Below, in pieces: positions 32,459 to 40,870 of a DNA stretch of 64,000 nt. The notes under the pieces were generated by a model. That model ran no database searches. It was not told the origin of the DNA and was given only the letters and a program-made list of their open reading frames with translations. This DNA is from Synechococcus sp. MU1642 (GTDB taxonomy: Bacteria; Cyanobacteriota; Cyanobacteriia; PCC-6307; Cyanobiaceae), in contig NZ_VTKZ01000001.1 in the NCBI RefSeq assembly GCF_020514115.1, positions 310,001 to 374,000 of the forward strand. The letters are read 5' to 3'. Position 1 is the stretch's first letter. Every line of letters begins with the position of its first letter. The translations under genes were made by a program, and so were the position numbers.

Positions 32459-33058
32459 ATGCGGCGATTGTCTGAGGCAGTTCCTCTGGTGTGCATCTGC
32501 GGGCCCTCTGCAGCTGGCAAGACAACCTTTGCGGCTCATCTCGCCGAGCAGCTGCGTGGTAGGGGACGGCGTCCACTTCTGATCGCTTGCGACGACTACT
32601 ACCGCAGTGGTTGGTTCCCCAGCTCTCGCTATGGATTCGACACGGTGGATGCCATTGACGCGGATCAGCTGCGGATGCAGCTCAGCGCTGTTCGCTACCG
32701 GCAGCTGGGCTCCCTGCGCAGCTACGACATGCGCAGCCGCAAGGTTGGCTCACGGCCATTGAATCAGCCCTATGACCTGGTTCTGGTTGAAGGCTCCTAT
32801 GGGCCCCAACATTTGCTGGAGGCGGTGCCGATCTCGCTTGTGGTGTACATCGAAACCCCTCTTCTGCAGAGGCTGGTCAGGCGTCTCTGGCGTGATGTAC
32901 GCGAAAGGCAGCGGTCGGCTTTGTATGTGATTCGTCAGATGCTGGGTGAAATGTTGCCCGGTGAAAGAAACTTCATTCACCCTTTGAAGCAGCGCGCTGA
33001 TGTGATCGTTCGTGGTTACGACTGGAATCTGGACCCTGTTCTCAGCAGGATTGAATAA
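32459..33058 (+). CDS. Uridine kinase-like P-loop protein
   Basis: A 199-residue P-loop kinase of the uridine kinase/phosphoribulokinase type. Walker A is CGPSAAGKTTFA at residue 14; the acidic DDYYRSGW block is the substrate-binding region of uridine kinases; VLVEGSYGPQHLL follows, then a basic LID-like RRLWRDVRER. Probably phosphorylates a nucleoside or pentose; the substrate is not provable from sequence. Confidence 0.85.
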   Translation: MRRLSEAVPLVCICGPSAAGKTTFAAHLAEQLRGRGRRPLLIACDDYYRSGWFPSSRYGFDTVDAIDADQLRMQLSAVRYRQLGSLRSYDMRSRKVGSRPLNQPYDLVLVEGSYGPQHLLEAVPISLVVYIETPLLQRLVRRLWRDVRERQRSALYVIRQMLGEMLPGERNFIHPLKQRADVIVRGYDWNLDPVLSRIE

Positions 33059-33157
33059 TCGCGGTTAATGGAGGCAGCCGTAAGCCTCCCCTCCTCTGAG
33101 GCAAGACAGGACTCTGGTGAATGTCATTCCCAGAGGTGTGATGACCAGGCTCAGCTG

Positions 33158-33421
33158 TCAGGCCTTGTTTCCTTTGTCGTCCCAGTACTCGATCCTTCTC
33201 ACTTCAAGGGCGTCTTGTTTCAATTTGGTGGCGATCTCCTTGGCTCTCGCTCTCAGGTACAACTCATCCGCCACCAGGCTTTGGTAAACGATCTCCTCCA
33301 GTGTTTCTGCTGGAGCTTCTGAGACGATCTGCTTTACGTCATCCTTGCTCAGCTTCACGTCAGTTCGGATGCTGACGGTCTGCTCGAAGTCGAACTCGAT
33401 TTCGTTGATTACCGTTTCCAT
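33158..33421 (-). CDS. Hypothetical protein, 87 aa
   Basis: Starts METVINEIEFDFEQTVSIRT; acidic, beta N-terminal part and a long C-terminal helix (DELYLRARAKEIATKLKQD). GGAAGG precedes the ATG. A strong intrinsic terminator sits only about 15 bases upstream of the start, so expression probably depends on attenuation or an unseen promoter. No family is recognised. Confidence 0.65.
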   Translation of the reverse strand: METVINEIEFDFEQTVSIRTDVKLSKDDVKQIVSEAPAETLEEIVYQSLVADELYLRARAKEIATKLKQDALEVRRIEYWDDKGNKA

Positions 33422-33435
33422 GGGATTCCTTCCAG

Positions 33436-33467
33436 GCAAAAAGAAACCCCCGCCAAAGGCAGGGGTT
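33436..33467 (-). terminator. Intrinsic terminator/attenuator before the 33158 gene
   Basis: On the minus strand AACCCCTGCC-TTT-GGCGGGGGTT forms a 10-bp stem (one G-T) followed by TCTTTTT. It ends about 15 bases before the start codon of the downstream gene. It may terminate the DUF1651 transcript or act as an attenuator. Confidence 0.75.
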
Positions 33468-33599
33468 CCAAAACGACTCGCAGGAGTGTGTCCTTGTTTC
33501 CACCCTGCGAGGCACTTTTCCTCACACATCAAAGATGGCAACACGAGGCTCGCGGTGGGATTGCTGATGGACAGCCTCGCGGTTGGCACCAGGCCCGTC

Positions 33600-33848
33600 T
33601 CAAAGTTCAGCCGCATCGCCCCAGGCCGGAGACGCAAGGCGCTTCCAGCCTTGGGTCTGCAATGACGCCCAGAGTTGTTCTGCTTCGGCCTTTCTGAGAT
33701 GTCGCCGCTCCTTCAGTAGGGGAGGGCCATCAGGCAGGCGTCGGCCTCTGTCGATGAAAACCTTCGGCTCGTTGATCCATCCCTTCTGATCGCGATGGAA
33801 TCGCCAGATCCAACGGCCATCACTGTCAATTAGCCAGCCTTCTCCCAT
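33600..33848 (-). CDS. DUF1651 protein, SOS-box linked
   Basis: An 82-residue protein typical of the picocyanobacterial DUF1651 family: GEGWLIDSDGRWIWRFHRD, KVFIDRGRRLP, PPLLKERRHLRKAEAEQL. Small, Trp-rich, probably soluble. A consensus LexA box lies 12 bases upstream of the start, suggesting induction by DNA damage. The function of DUF1651 is unknown. Confidence 0.82.
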   Translation of the reverse strand: MGEGWLIDSDGRWIWRFHRDQKGWINEPKVFIDRGRRLPDGPPLLKERRHLRKAEAEQLWASLQTQGWKRLASPAWGDAAEL

Positions 33849-34244
33849 GACATTGCTATGAGTACACCAGTACTAGCAATGACGAGCGTGGGCGGTCAAG
33901 TGAGCTCCTGTCTCAAGTTCAAGCCAAAACAAGGAGCAATTAGTCCAACCCCTCGGAGACGCATGGAAAGAATTGGTGCTTTCGTGTTGCACTGCCCATA
34001 GCGCTGGAGCTTTCGCGGGGATCGATCTGCACGTTTTTAGGCATTACTGCTTAAAAAGAGCTGTTCTCACTCGAGTGATGATTCGGTCGGCGGGAGAATC
34101 ACTGCCAACGCTTCGGGCAGTTGAAAGAGCGCAGGTTCCCTCGCCTGCGCCTCCCCCACGCATTCAAGGGAAGACGTCGCCGGTCCAGCTGCCTTGGCAC
34201 CGATGGGCTGATCCAGCTAACAACCCTTCAGGATCTACCGCATC
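33849..34244. other. Intergenic region with SOS box and petF promoter
   Basis: About 395 bases without a supported gene. It holds the SOS box at its left edge and must contain the petF promoter on the right. A frame at 33973-34473 is open but runs antisense-like through petF and has no coding bias. Confidence 0.5.
33861..33874 (-). promoter_or_regulatory. LexA-type SOS box
   Basis: AGTACACCAGTACT fits the cyanobacterial LexA consensus RGTAC-NNN-DGTWCB at every position and is nearly palindromic. It ends 12 bases before the DUF1651 start codon, where it would block the promoter or leader. Confidence 0.7.
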
Positions 34245-34529
34245 ATGGCCTCTTTCAACATCAGCATCGAGGGTGGAGCCAGCTTTGCGTGCCCTGATGA
34301 CACGTACATCCTCGATGCGGCTGACGAGGCCGGAGTTGATCTGCCCTATTCCTGTCGGGCCGGAGCCTGTTCCACCTGTGCCGGCCGTCTGGTTAGTGGC
34401 TCGGTGGATCAGACGGATCAGAGTTTTCTCGATGATGATCAGATCGGGCAGGGGTTTGCCCTTCTTTGTGTGAGCTACCCCACCGCTGATTGCGTGATCA
34501 AGGCCAACGCTGAAGAGCACTTGTCTTGA
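34245..34529 (+). CDS. petF: 2Fe-2S ferredoxin, plant type
   Basis: A 94-residue electron carrier with the cluster ligands in [13 protein letters not shown] (C-x4-C-x2-C) and the fourth Cys in LLCVSYP about 30 residues later. Acidic surface typical of photosynthetic ferredoxins that pass electrons from photosystem I to FNR and other acceptors. The stop abuts the stop of nth, convergent with no spacing. Confidence 0.93.
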   Translation: MASFNISIEGGASFACPDDTYILDAADEAGVDLPYSCRAGACSTCAGRLVSGSVDQTDQSFLDDDQIGQGFALLCVSYPTADCVIKANAEEHLS

Positions 34530-35183
34530 TCAGGGCTTGCGGGTGATTACAGGACGGCGCCGTTTCGGATAGAGCTCACGGCACATGGGGCAGACGGTTC
34601 CATTGCAGCCCCGTGCCGTGCATAACTCGCGGCCCCAAAAGATGATCTGCAGGTGCAGCCGGTTCCAGTGCTCCCTGGGGAAGAGGCGCTTGAGGTCCTG
34701 TTCCGTACGCACCACACTGCTGCCGTCGCTCAATCCCCAGCGCTGAGCCAGCCGGTGGATGTGGGTGTCGACGGGGAAGGCGGGCACGCCGAAGGCCTGG
34801 GCCATCACCACGCTGGCTGTCTTGTGCCCCACGCCGGGTAACGCTTCAAGCTCCTCAAAGCTCTGGGGAACGCCGCCGTCGTAGGCCGTCACCAGAATCT
34901 GGGCAAGGCGGCGCACGTTTTTTGCCTTGGTTTTCGCCAGCCCGAGCTGCCGGATGAAGGCGAGGATCTGCTCCTCCTCGAGTGCTGCCATGGCGGCGGG
35001 TGTTGGCCCCGCGGCAAACAGCGCCGGCGTCACCTCATTCACCTTCTTGTCGGTGCATTGGGCACTCAACAGAACAGCGATCAGCAGGGTGAACGGATCA
35101 CTGTGATCCAGGGGAATCGGTGTTTCCGGGTACTTTTCGTGGAGGCGCTGCAGGATCACCTCCACCCGCTCTGACCTGCGCAC
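34530..35183 (-). CDS. nth: Endonuclease III
   Basis: A 217-residue DNA glycosylase/AP lyase for oxidised pyrimidines. The helix-hairpin-helix contains the catalytic lysine (LPGVGHKTASVV) and the catalytic Asp lies in VDTHIHRL. The C-terminal 4Fe-4S region reads CTARGCNGTVCPMC. Its Cys spacing (x4, x4, x2) differs from the E. coli x6-x2-x5 pattern but keeps four cysteines. Confidence 0.93.
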   Translation of the reverse strand: MRRSERVEVILQRLHEKYPETPIPLDHSDPFTLLIAVLLSAQCTDKKVNEVTPALFAAGPTPAAMAALEEEQILAFIRQLGLAKTKAKNVRRLAQILVTAYDGGVPQSFEELEALPGVGHKTASVVMAQAFGVPAFPVDTHIHRLAQRWGLSDGSSVVRTEQDLKRLFPREHWNRLHLQIIFWGRELCTARGCNGTVCPMCRELYPKRRRPVITRKP

Positions 35184-35281
35184 GGGAGTTCAGTGGGTGC
35201 AGTGATCTTGGCGCTTCGGTGATTGCATCGCTTCCTTGCAGCGATTCCCTGCCGTTGCCGCTGTTGTTTTAGGACCGACTG

Positions 35282-36250
35282 ATGCCATCCTCGATTACGT
35301 CAGGTCAGTTCTCTTTACCCCTGTTGAACTGGAAATGTTCGGCGGCTGCGCTGCTGGTTGTGATGGGTGTGCTGCTGGCCTCCTGCCGCAGCCGAGACCA
35401 GGACGTCACCGCGGATTCACGCCCACAGGTGCTCACCACCTTCACGGTTTTGGCCGATCTGGCCCGGAATGTGGCCGGTGATCGGTTGCAAGTGGCTTCG
35501 ATCGTCAAGCCCGGTGCAGAAATCCACGGCTACCAACCCACCCCCAGTGACATCGAGCGCGCCAGCAAGGCGGATCTGATTGTTGAGAACGGGTTGGGGC
35601 TGGAGTTGTGGGCCCAGCGTTTCACGGCTGCAGCGGGGGATGTGCCCACCATCACACTTTCGGAGGGGATAGACCCTCTGCTGATCACGGAGGACGCCTA
35701 TTCCGGCAAGCCCAACCCTCATGCCTGGATGTCCCCCCAGCGCACGATGGGCTATGTGGACCATCTGGAGCGGGCCTTCAGCCAACTCGATCCTGCCGGG
35801 GCCGAGGTCTTTGCCGCTAACGCCTCGGCTTACAAAGCAAAGCTCCAGGCCCTTGATGAGGAGCTGCGGACGGCGATGGCTGCGCTGCCTGAACAACAGC
35901 GGTTGCTAGTGAGTTGCGAAGGAGCCTTCACCTATCTTGCGGCGGACTATGGGCTTGAGGAGGCCTATCTCTGGCCGGTGAATGCCGAAAGTGAGATCAC
36001 ACCCAAACGCATGGCACGGTTGATCGACACCGTTAGAGAGCGCCAGGTGCCCACAATTTTTTGTGAAAGCACCGTGAGCGACAAAGCCCAACGGGAGGTG
36101 GCGGCGGCGGCAGGCGCTCGATTCGGGGGCACCTTTTACGTGGATTCCCTTTCGTCCCTGGATGGGCCTGCCCCCACCCTGTTGGAACTGCAGCGGCACA
36201 ATGTGGGTCTGATCCGCAAGGGCCTAGACCTGTCCGAGAGCAACCGCTGA
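35282..36250 (+). CDS. mntC: Manganese/zinc ABC transporter substrate-binding lipoprotein
   Basis: A 322-residue cluster A-I solute-binding protein. The lipoprotein signal ends in LLASC. Metal ligands are visible in GAEIHGYQP (His), NPHAWMSP (His), NAESEITP (Glu) and FYVDSLS (Asp). It lacks the His-rich loop of zinc-specific ZnuA, so it fits the manganese MntC type. Delivers metal to the permease; Mn is needed for photosystem II. TGATG overlap with the ATPase gene downstream. Confidence 0.88.
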   Translation: MPSSITSGQFSLPLLNWKCSAAALLVVMGVLLASCRSRDQDVTADSRPQVLTTFTVLADLARNVAGDRLQVASIVKPGAEIHGYQPTPSDIERASKADLIVENGLGLELWAQRFTAAAGDVPTITLSEGIDPLLITEDAYSGKPNPHAWMSPQRTMGYVDHLERAFSQLDPAGAEVFAANASAYKAKLQALDEELRTAMAALPEQQRLLVSCEGAFTYLAADYGLEEAYLWPVNAESEITPKRMARLIDTVRERQVPTIFCESTVSDKAQREVAAAAGARFGGTFYVDSLSSLDGPAPTLLELQRHNVGLIRKGLDLSESNR

Positions 36251-37005
36251 TGCGCATTCAGGCCGACCAGCTCTGTGTGGATTACAACGGCACCGTTGCC
36301 TTGTACGACGCCAGCCTGCACCTGCCAGCAGGATGCATCTGCGGTTTGGTGGGTATGAACGGTGCCGGTAAATCGACGTTTTTCAAGGCCCTCACTGGGT
36401 TTGTTCGTCCCTCACGCGGCAGAATCCGGATCAACGGCAGCAGCGTTGCCGAAGCCCAGCGTCATCAGGCGGTGGCCTACGTGCCCCAGAGCGAAGGGGT
36501 GGATGCCCAGTTCCCTGTTTCTGTGAGGGATGTGGTGATGATGGGTCGGTACGGCGCGATGAATCCACTGCGGATTCCCCGAAGCTCGGATCATGTGGCT
36601 GTGCGGGACGCCTTGATGCGGGTCGATCTGCTGGAGCTGGCAGATCGTCCCCTTGGCACCCTCTCGGGTGGTCAGCGCAAGCGCACGTTCCTGGCCCGGG
36701 CGATCGCCCAGCGTGCTGATGTGCTGCTGCTGGATGAACCCTTCAACGGGGTCGATGTGCGCACTGAGCAGCTGATGGCCCAGCTGTTTCTTCAGTTTCG
36801 CGACGAGGGACGCACGATCCTGATCTCCACCCACGACCTGGGTCACGTCCGTGATTTTTGTGATCTGGTGGTTCTGATCAACAAGACCGTGCTCGCCTAT
36901 GGGGAAACCTCGGAAGTCTTCACCCCCGAGAACCTGGCCATGACCTTCGGCGGCGTGCCGCCCGATCTGCTAACTGGCAACAGCTCCCCGGAAGAGAAGT
37001 TCTGA
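36250..37005 (+). CDS. mntA: Manganese ABC transporter ATP-binding protein
   Basis: A 251-residue ABC ATPase. Walker A is GMNGAGKSTFFKAL, the signature is LSGGQRKRTFLARA and Walker B is VLLLDEPFNGVD, followed by the H-loop STHD. Its start overlaps the stop of mntC. Symbols follow the Synechocystis mntCAB convention. Confidence 0.9.
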   Translation: MRIQADQLCVDYNGTVALYDASLHLPAGCICGLVGMNGAGKSTFFKALTGFVRPSRGRIRINGSSVAEAQRHQAVAYVPQSEGVDAQFPVSVRDVVMMGRYGAMNPLRIPRSSDHVAVRDALMRVDLLELADRPLGTLSGGQRKRTFLARAIAQRADVLLLDEPFNGVDVRTEQLMAQLFLQFRDEGRTILISTHDLGHVRDFCDLVVLINKTVLAYGETSEVFTPENLAMTFGGVPPDLLTGNSSPEEKF

Positions 37006-38370
37006 TTAAGACCTTCTAGCTTCAGTCGTTGATGTTCGAGAAGCGTCAGGCATCAGGGCAGCGAGAGCCTGATCCAGGTCTTGCATGAACAGATGCATCG
37101 TCTCGCGTCGGTTACGGCGGTACTGGTTCAGTCGAGTCCGCACGGGCAAAGCACGTCCAAGACGCAGTTCCACCCGTTGTGGTCCGAGGCTGGGCTGACC
37201 CTTCCAGGGCTTGTCTTCAATCCAGCCGATCGCCTCCTCCACCAGCAGCAACATCTCAGCAAAACGATCAAAGTCGGGCCGATCGCTTATGTAGTGACCA
37301 CTCACGCTGGTGAAATGCTCCACCAGTCGCATCCGGGTGAGTTGGAGATCGGCTTCCCGTGCCTCCCAGTCCGCAAGGCTCCGCTCCAGGGGTGAGAGCT
37401 GATCAACACCTTCCCTGTAAATCCGATCCCAGGCGGCCTGCTCGATCCGACGGCAACGCTCTTGCAGATTGCCGACGGCACGCAAGGCGAAATGGCCCTC
37501 GGCTTTGGCAAGACCATGCAGGCGATAGGCACCAATCCGTTCGCCGAAGGTCTGATCTGGATCGGGCTTCAGCCGTTCGAGCTGCTCAAGCGCTTTGAGC
37601 AGATTCATGCCGATCTGGATCAGCCGGTCGCGCCTGCTTCCCTCGGGATTTTCTGGGTCGGCGTCGGCGCCGGAAATGCCGAGATGGCTTTCCAGGGCTG
37701 TCAACCGCGCATCGATGGCATCCCAGTTGTGTTGTCTCCAGCTGTAGTCAATGCCAATTGGCAGCACCTCCAGTGGCCGCACGTCGTTAGCTTTCTCCAG
37801 ATCTTCAGCGGCCCAGAACGCCAATTGGGCCACTCCCGGTTCCAACGGCGCCATCTCGCCGGAGAGGTTGTTGGTGGCTCCTTCCGGTGCCACCACCAGC
37901 GGGTAGTGCCCCTGGGTCAGAGCCGCACGGGCCTGGGCAAGGGCCGGGCGGTCCAACCGACCGCGATGGATCGCAATGCCACCGCTGCGTTGCAGCAGCC
38001 AACCAATCACCTGGCCAGCCCAGATCGGAATGCCACGGTCGTAGAGAAACCGCAACTGGATGGGACGTGGCAACGGCAGCTTGAGCCGCCTTGCCGCCTG
38101 GGGAACACGGTTCCAGAACAGATCCGCCAGCACCACCGGATCGCGGGTGCTGGGGTGGCGAAAGGCGATCAGCAGATTGCAGCCGCCCGACTGCTGCTCT
38201 GCAAAGGCCCGCGCCAAGCCTTCTGCCGCATTTCTATAGCGGATCTCGAGCCCCTGACTGCGGAAAAGCAGTGGAAGCAGTCGGCTGACAACGGCCTGAA
38301 CCATCCGGCTGGGGCGTGTGGGTAGCCGGCGCAGCGCGGGACGAGCGGTATGGGTGGAGGCGCGGGGCAT
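37006..38370 (-). CDS. 1-acyl-glycerol-3-phosphate acyltransferase-like protein
   Basis: A 454-residue protein with a PlsC-type domain: catalytic HPSTRDP (HX4D) near residue 70 and the second motif VVAPEGATNN near residue 165. A long C-terminal extension of about 250 residues is helical and unlike simple PlsC. Probable role in phospholipid or lipid-A-like acyl transfer. It lies antisense between mntA and mntB, an unusual break in the transporter operon. Confidence 0.82.
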   Translation of the reverse strand: MPRASTHTARPALRRLPTRPSRMVQAVVSRLLPLLFRSQGLEIRYRNAAEGLARAFAEQQSGGCNLLIAFRHPSTRDPVVLADLFWNRVPQAARRLKLPLPRPIQLRFLYDRGIPIWAGQVIGWLLQRSGGIAIHRGRLDRPALAQARAALTQGHYPLVVAPEGATNNLSGEMAPLEPGVAQLAFWAAEDLEKANDVRPLEVLPIGIDYSWRQHNWDAIDARLTALESHLGISGADADPENPEGSRRDRLIQIGMNLLKALEQLERLKPDPDQTFGERIGAYRLHGLAKAEGHFALRAVGNLQERCRRIEQAAWDRIYREGVDQLSPLERSLADWEAREADLQLTRMRLVEHFTSVSGHYISDRPDFDRFAEMLLLVEEAIGWIEDKPWKGQPSLGPQRVELRLGRALPVRTRLNQYRRNRRETMHLFMQDLDQALAALMPDASRTSTTEARRS

Positions 38371-38402
38371 CGAACCGGCTGCAGCGCGCCCATACTGAAC
38401 CG

Positions 38403-39227
38403 ATGGAGCTCTTGCTGGAACCCCTCAGTCATGCCTTCATGGTCAAGGCGTTGTTGATCAGTGCCCTCGTCGGCGGTGTTTGTGGGCTGTTGTCCTGCTT
38501 CATGACGCTGAAGGGATGGGCGTTGATGGGTGACGCCGTTTCCCATGCCGTTCTCCCTGGCGTGGTGGTCGCTTATGCGCTGGGACTCCCCTTCTCCTTG
38601 GGGGCGTTCGTCTTCGGTGTCGGCTCCGTTGCGGCCATCGGATTTGTGAAGCAGAAGTCGAGGGTGAAGGAAGACACCGTAATTGGGCTTGTCTTCACCG
38701 GCTTCTTCGCCCTTGGTCTGGTGCTTGTCTCGAAGACGCGCAGCAACATCGATCTCACCCACATCCTGTTCGGCAATGTTCTGGGGATCTCAACAGGGGA
38801 CGTGCAACAGACCCTGGTGATTTCCGTACTGGTGCTGGTGCTGCTGCTGCTGTTCCGGCGGGACTTGATGCTTTTTTGCTTTGACCCCACCCACGCCCGA
38901 TCTATCGGGATCAACACCGGGCTCCTGCACTACATGCTGTTGGGGCTCCTCTCCCTGGCCGCCGTGGCCGGTCTGCAGACCGTAGGAATCATTTTGGTCG
39001 TTTCTATGCTCGTCACTCCCGGTGCCACGGCCTATCTGCTTACCGATCGGTTCGATCGGATGACGCTGCTGGCCGTCACCAGCAGCGTGCTCTCAAGTGT
39101 TCTGGGGGTGTTCATCAGCTATTGGTCCGACAGCTCCACCGCTGGTTGCATCGTGCTGGCGCAAACCGCGCAATTCGTGCTCGCCTTCCTTTTGGCCCCT
39201 GGTCAGGGGGTGCTGCGGCGTCTCTGA
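38403..39227 (+). CDS. mntB: Manganese ABC transporter permease
   Basis: A 274-residue permease with about eight transmembrane helices. Conserved ABC-3 segments include LKGWALMGDAVSHAVLPGV, LFGNVLGISTGD and GLQTVGIILVVSMLVTPGA. ATG 38403 gives the usual N-terminus. Belongs with mntC-mntA although separated from them by the acyltransferase gene on the other strand. Confidence 0.9.
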   Translation: MELLLEPLSHAFMVKALLISALVGGVCGLLSCFMTLKGWALMGDAVSHAVLPGVVVAYALGLPFSLGAFVFGVGSVAAIGFVKQKSRVKEDTVIGLVFTGFFALGLVLVSKTRSNIDLTHILFGNVLGISTGDVQQTLVISVLVLVLLLLFRRDLMLFCFDPTHARSIGINTGLLHYMLLGLLSLAAVAGLQTVGIILVVSMLVTPGATAYLLTDRFDRMTLLAVTSSVLSSVLGVFISYWSDSSTAGCIVLAQTAQFVLAFLLAPGQGVLRRL

Positions 39228-39235
39228 TCGATTGA

Positions 39236-39424
39236 TCAGCGCGCGTCGTCGTCCCAGTCGTAGATGTCGTTGAAGCGTTGAACGCCGGCTTCCCGGAAGT
39301 GAAATTCCCTGGCGGAATAATCCTGATTAGATGCCTTCTGTTTGGAACCTGCCTGGTCCCACGGCTCGCGGTAATCAAGATCGTCCCGCATGTCTTGGAG
39401 TGGCTCAGGAGGCTTCGCTGTCAT
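39236..39424 (-). CDS. Small acidic protein, 62 aa
   Basis: Reads MTAKPPEPLQDMRDDLDYRE then KQKASNQDYSAREFHFREAG and ends with acidic residues. Its start lies inside the 3' end of the upstream gene (20-base overlap, different frame), suggesting coupled translation. The function is unknown. Confidence 0.6.
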   Translation of the reverse strand: MTAKPPEPLQDMRDDLDYREPWDQAGSKQKASNQDYSAREFHFREAGVQRFNDIYDWDDDAR

Positions 39425-39605
39425 CCCACTTGGCTTTGCCATCGAGCAGTTCGATCAGCTCCTGGAGCCTGCCCATGGTGACGCGAACATCGGCACCGTC
39501 GGGCAGAACACCATCGGCCACCACGTTGTAGTGGTCGCGGCACTGGTTTCGCAGCTCCTGTAAGCGCTTTTTGGTGATGGTCTTTTTCTGTTCTGCCGTT
39601 GCCAT
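39405..39605 (-). CDS. Small helical protein, 66 aa
   Basis: A basic helical N-terminal part (QKKTITKKRLQELRNQCRDH) and an acidic C-terminal helix (MGRLQELIELLDGKAKWDD). First of two overlapping small genes. Good coding composition. No family is recognised. Confidence 0.65.
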   Translation of the reverse strand: MATAEQKKTITKKRLQELRNQCRDHYNVVADGVLPDGADVRVTMGRLQELIELLDGKAKWDDSEAS

Positions 39606-39660
39606 GGCGATTGCAAAGTCTGGCCCTCATCCCTAGCAGAGCAGGGTGCTGCGTTTGGAT

Positions 39661-40449
39661 TTATCCCGGGAGAACCTGGCGAAAGCCATGGGCTTCGACC
39701 ACGTTGAGCGGGGTCTTGAATAGCTCACTCAGCTCGGCTGGCCGCAGCATCTCCAGCGGACTCCCATCCCCAACAAGGCGTCCCTGCGCCAGAAATAGCA
39801 CCCGTTCCATCTCCGGCAGGATCGTGTCCACGCGGTGGGTCACCTGCACCACGGTTGTCCCCGCTTGGATCAGGCCTCGGAGGATGTTCAACAACTGATG
39901 GCAGGCCTGGAGATCAAGGGCTCGGCTCGGCTCATCCAGCACCAGCACCTCAGGGTCGTGCACCAGGGCGCGAGCTATCAACAGGCGGCGCCGCTGTCCG
40001 TCCGACAGTTCTCCATAGCAGCGCCCACGAATGCTTTGGAGTTGCAGCTGATCGAGTAGATCTTGCGATTGCTCCCATTGCTCACCGCTTGGTTTCTGAT
40101 CCCGGCCCAGCCGGGTGGCACCAAAAAAACTGCTCACCACCACTTCATCAACCGCTGTTTTGGGATGAACCCGCTGTTCCAACTCGCTGGATACAACCCC
40201 CAGGCGGCTGCGCAGCGCCCAGAGGTTCACCGTCTCGCTGCCAAAAAGCCGCAGGTGCGCGTCGGCCCGAACAATGGGATAAACGCTGCGGTCGATCAGT
40301 TTCACAAGGCTGCTTTTACCTGCGCCGTTGGGCCCCAACACCGTTGTGGACTGCCGCAGCTTCAATTGCAGGTTGAGGTTGTGCAGCACCGGGCGATCGC
40401 CCAACCATGCCTCCACATTGCAGAGATCGAGCCAGGTTTCAGCAGTCAT
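39661..40449 (-). CDS. ABC transporter ATP-binding protein
   Basis: A 262-residue ABC ATPase. Walker A is LGPNGAGKSSLVKLI, the signature is LSDGQRRRLLIARAL (D in place of the usual G) and Walker B is VLVLDEPSRALD. Related to ModF/YbbA-like stand-alone ATPases. No permease is adjacent. Overlaps the end of the NUDIX gene by 11 bases and forms a unit with it and the gene at 40867. Confidence 0.88.
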   Translation of the reverse strand: MTAETWLDLCNVEAWLGDRPVLHNLNLQLKLRQSTTVLGPNGAGKSSLVKLIDRSVYPIVRADAHLRLFGSETVNLWALRSRLGVVSSELEQRVHPKTAVDEVVVSSFFGATRLGRDQKPSGEQWEQSQDLLDQLQLQSIRGRCYGELSDGQRRRLLIARALVHDPEVLVLDEPSRALDLQACHQLLNILRGLIQAGTTVVQVTHRVDTILPEMERVLFLAQGRLVGDGSPLEMLRPAELSELFKTPLNVVEAHGFRQVLPG

Positions 40450-40870
40450 GGCCTTCCTGCAGCAGCCGTTCGATCACGATCGACAGGCGGGGCGCGACGG
40501 GCCGTAGCTCCTGCTGCCGCTCGCTCCAAATCGACTCACGCACAAGTTCGCTGAGGGAGACCAACTTCATCTCCTGGCCCTCCTTCAACTGCAGCTTGCT
40601 CAAGGGCACGCTGAGGGCTCCACGGAACACATGGGCCACCCGGTTGCCGCTGTCGTCGCTGAACCAATGCTGGAGCGGCACGCTGGGTGACCAATCGATC
40701 TCCTCCTGCAGTTCGCGGTGCACGGCTTCGCTGGCTGTTTCTCCCGGGTCGAGATGGCCGCCAAATAGCCCCCAATGGCCTGGATAAATGATCGAGTCGA
40801 CATCGTCTCGCAGCTGGAGCAGCCATTGCCCCTCCCGCTGGAGCATGGCCAGGGCAACGGCGTGCTTCAT
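40439..40870 (-). CDS. NUDIX hydrolase
   Basis: A 143-residue protein with a full NUDIX box (GGHLDPGETASEAVHRELQE then EID). Hydrolyses a nucleoside diphosphate derivative; the substrate is unknown. Start ATG overlaps the TGA of the gene at 40867 (ATGA), and its end overlaps the ABC ATPase start. Confidence 0.9.
   Translation of the reverse strand: MKHAVALAMLQREGQWLLQLRDDVDSIIYPGHWGLFGGHLDPGETASEAVHRELQEEIDWSPSVPLQHWFSDDSGNRVAHVFRGALSVPLSKLQLKEGQEMKLVSLSELVRESIWSERQQELRPVAPRLSIVIERLLQEGHDC

Noticed and set aside
37462-38325. 287-codon plus-strand ORF inside the acyltransferase gene
   Set aside because: Antisense shadow; the minus-strand frame carries the HX4D and EG motifs of an acyltransferase.
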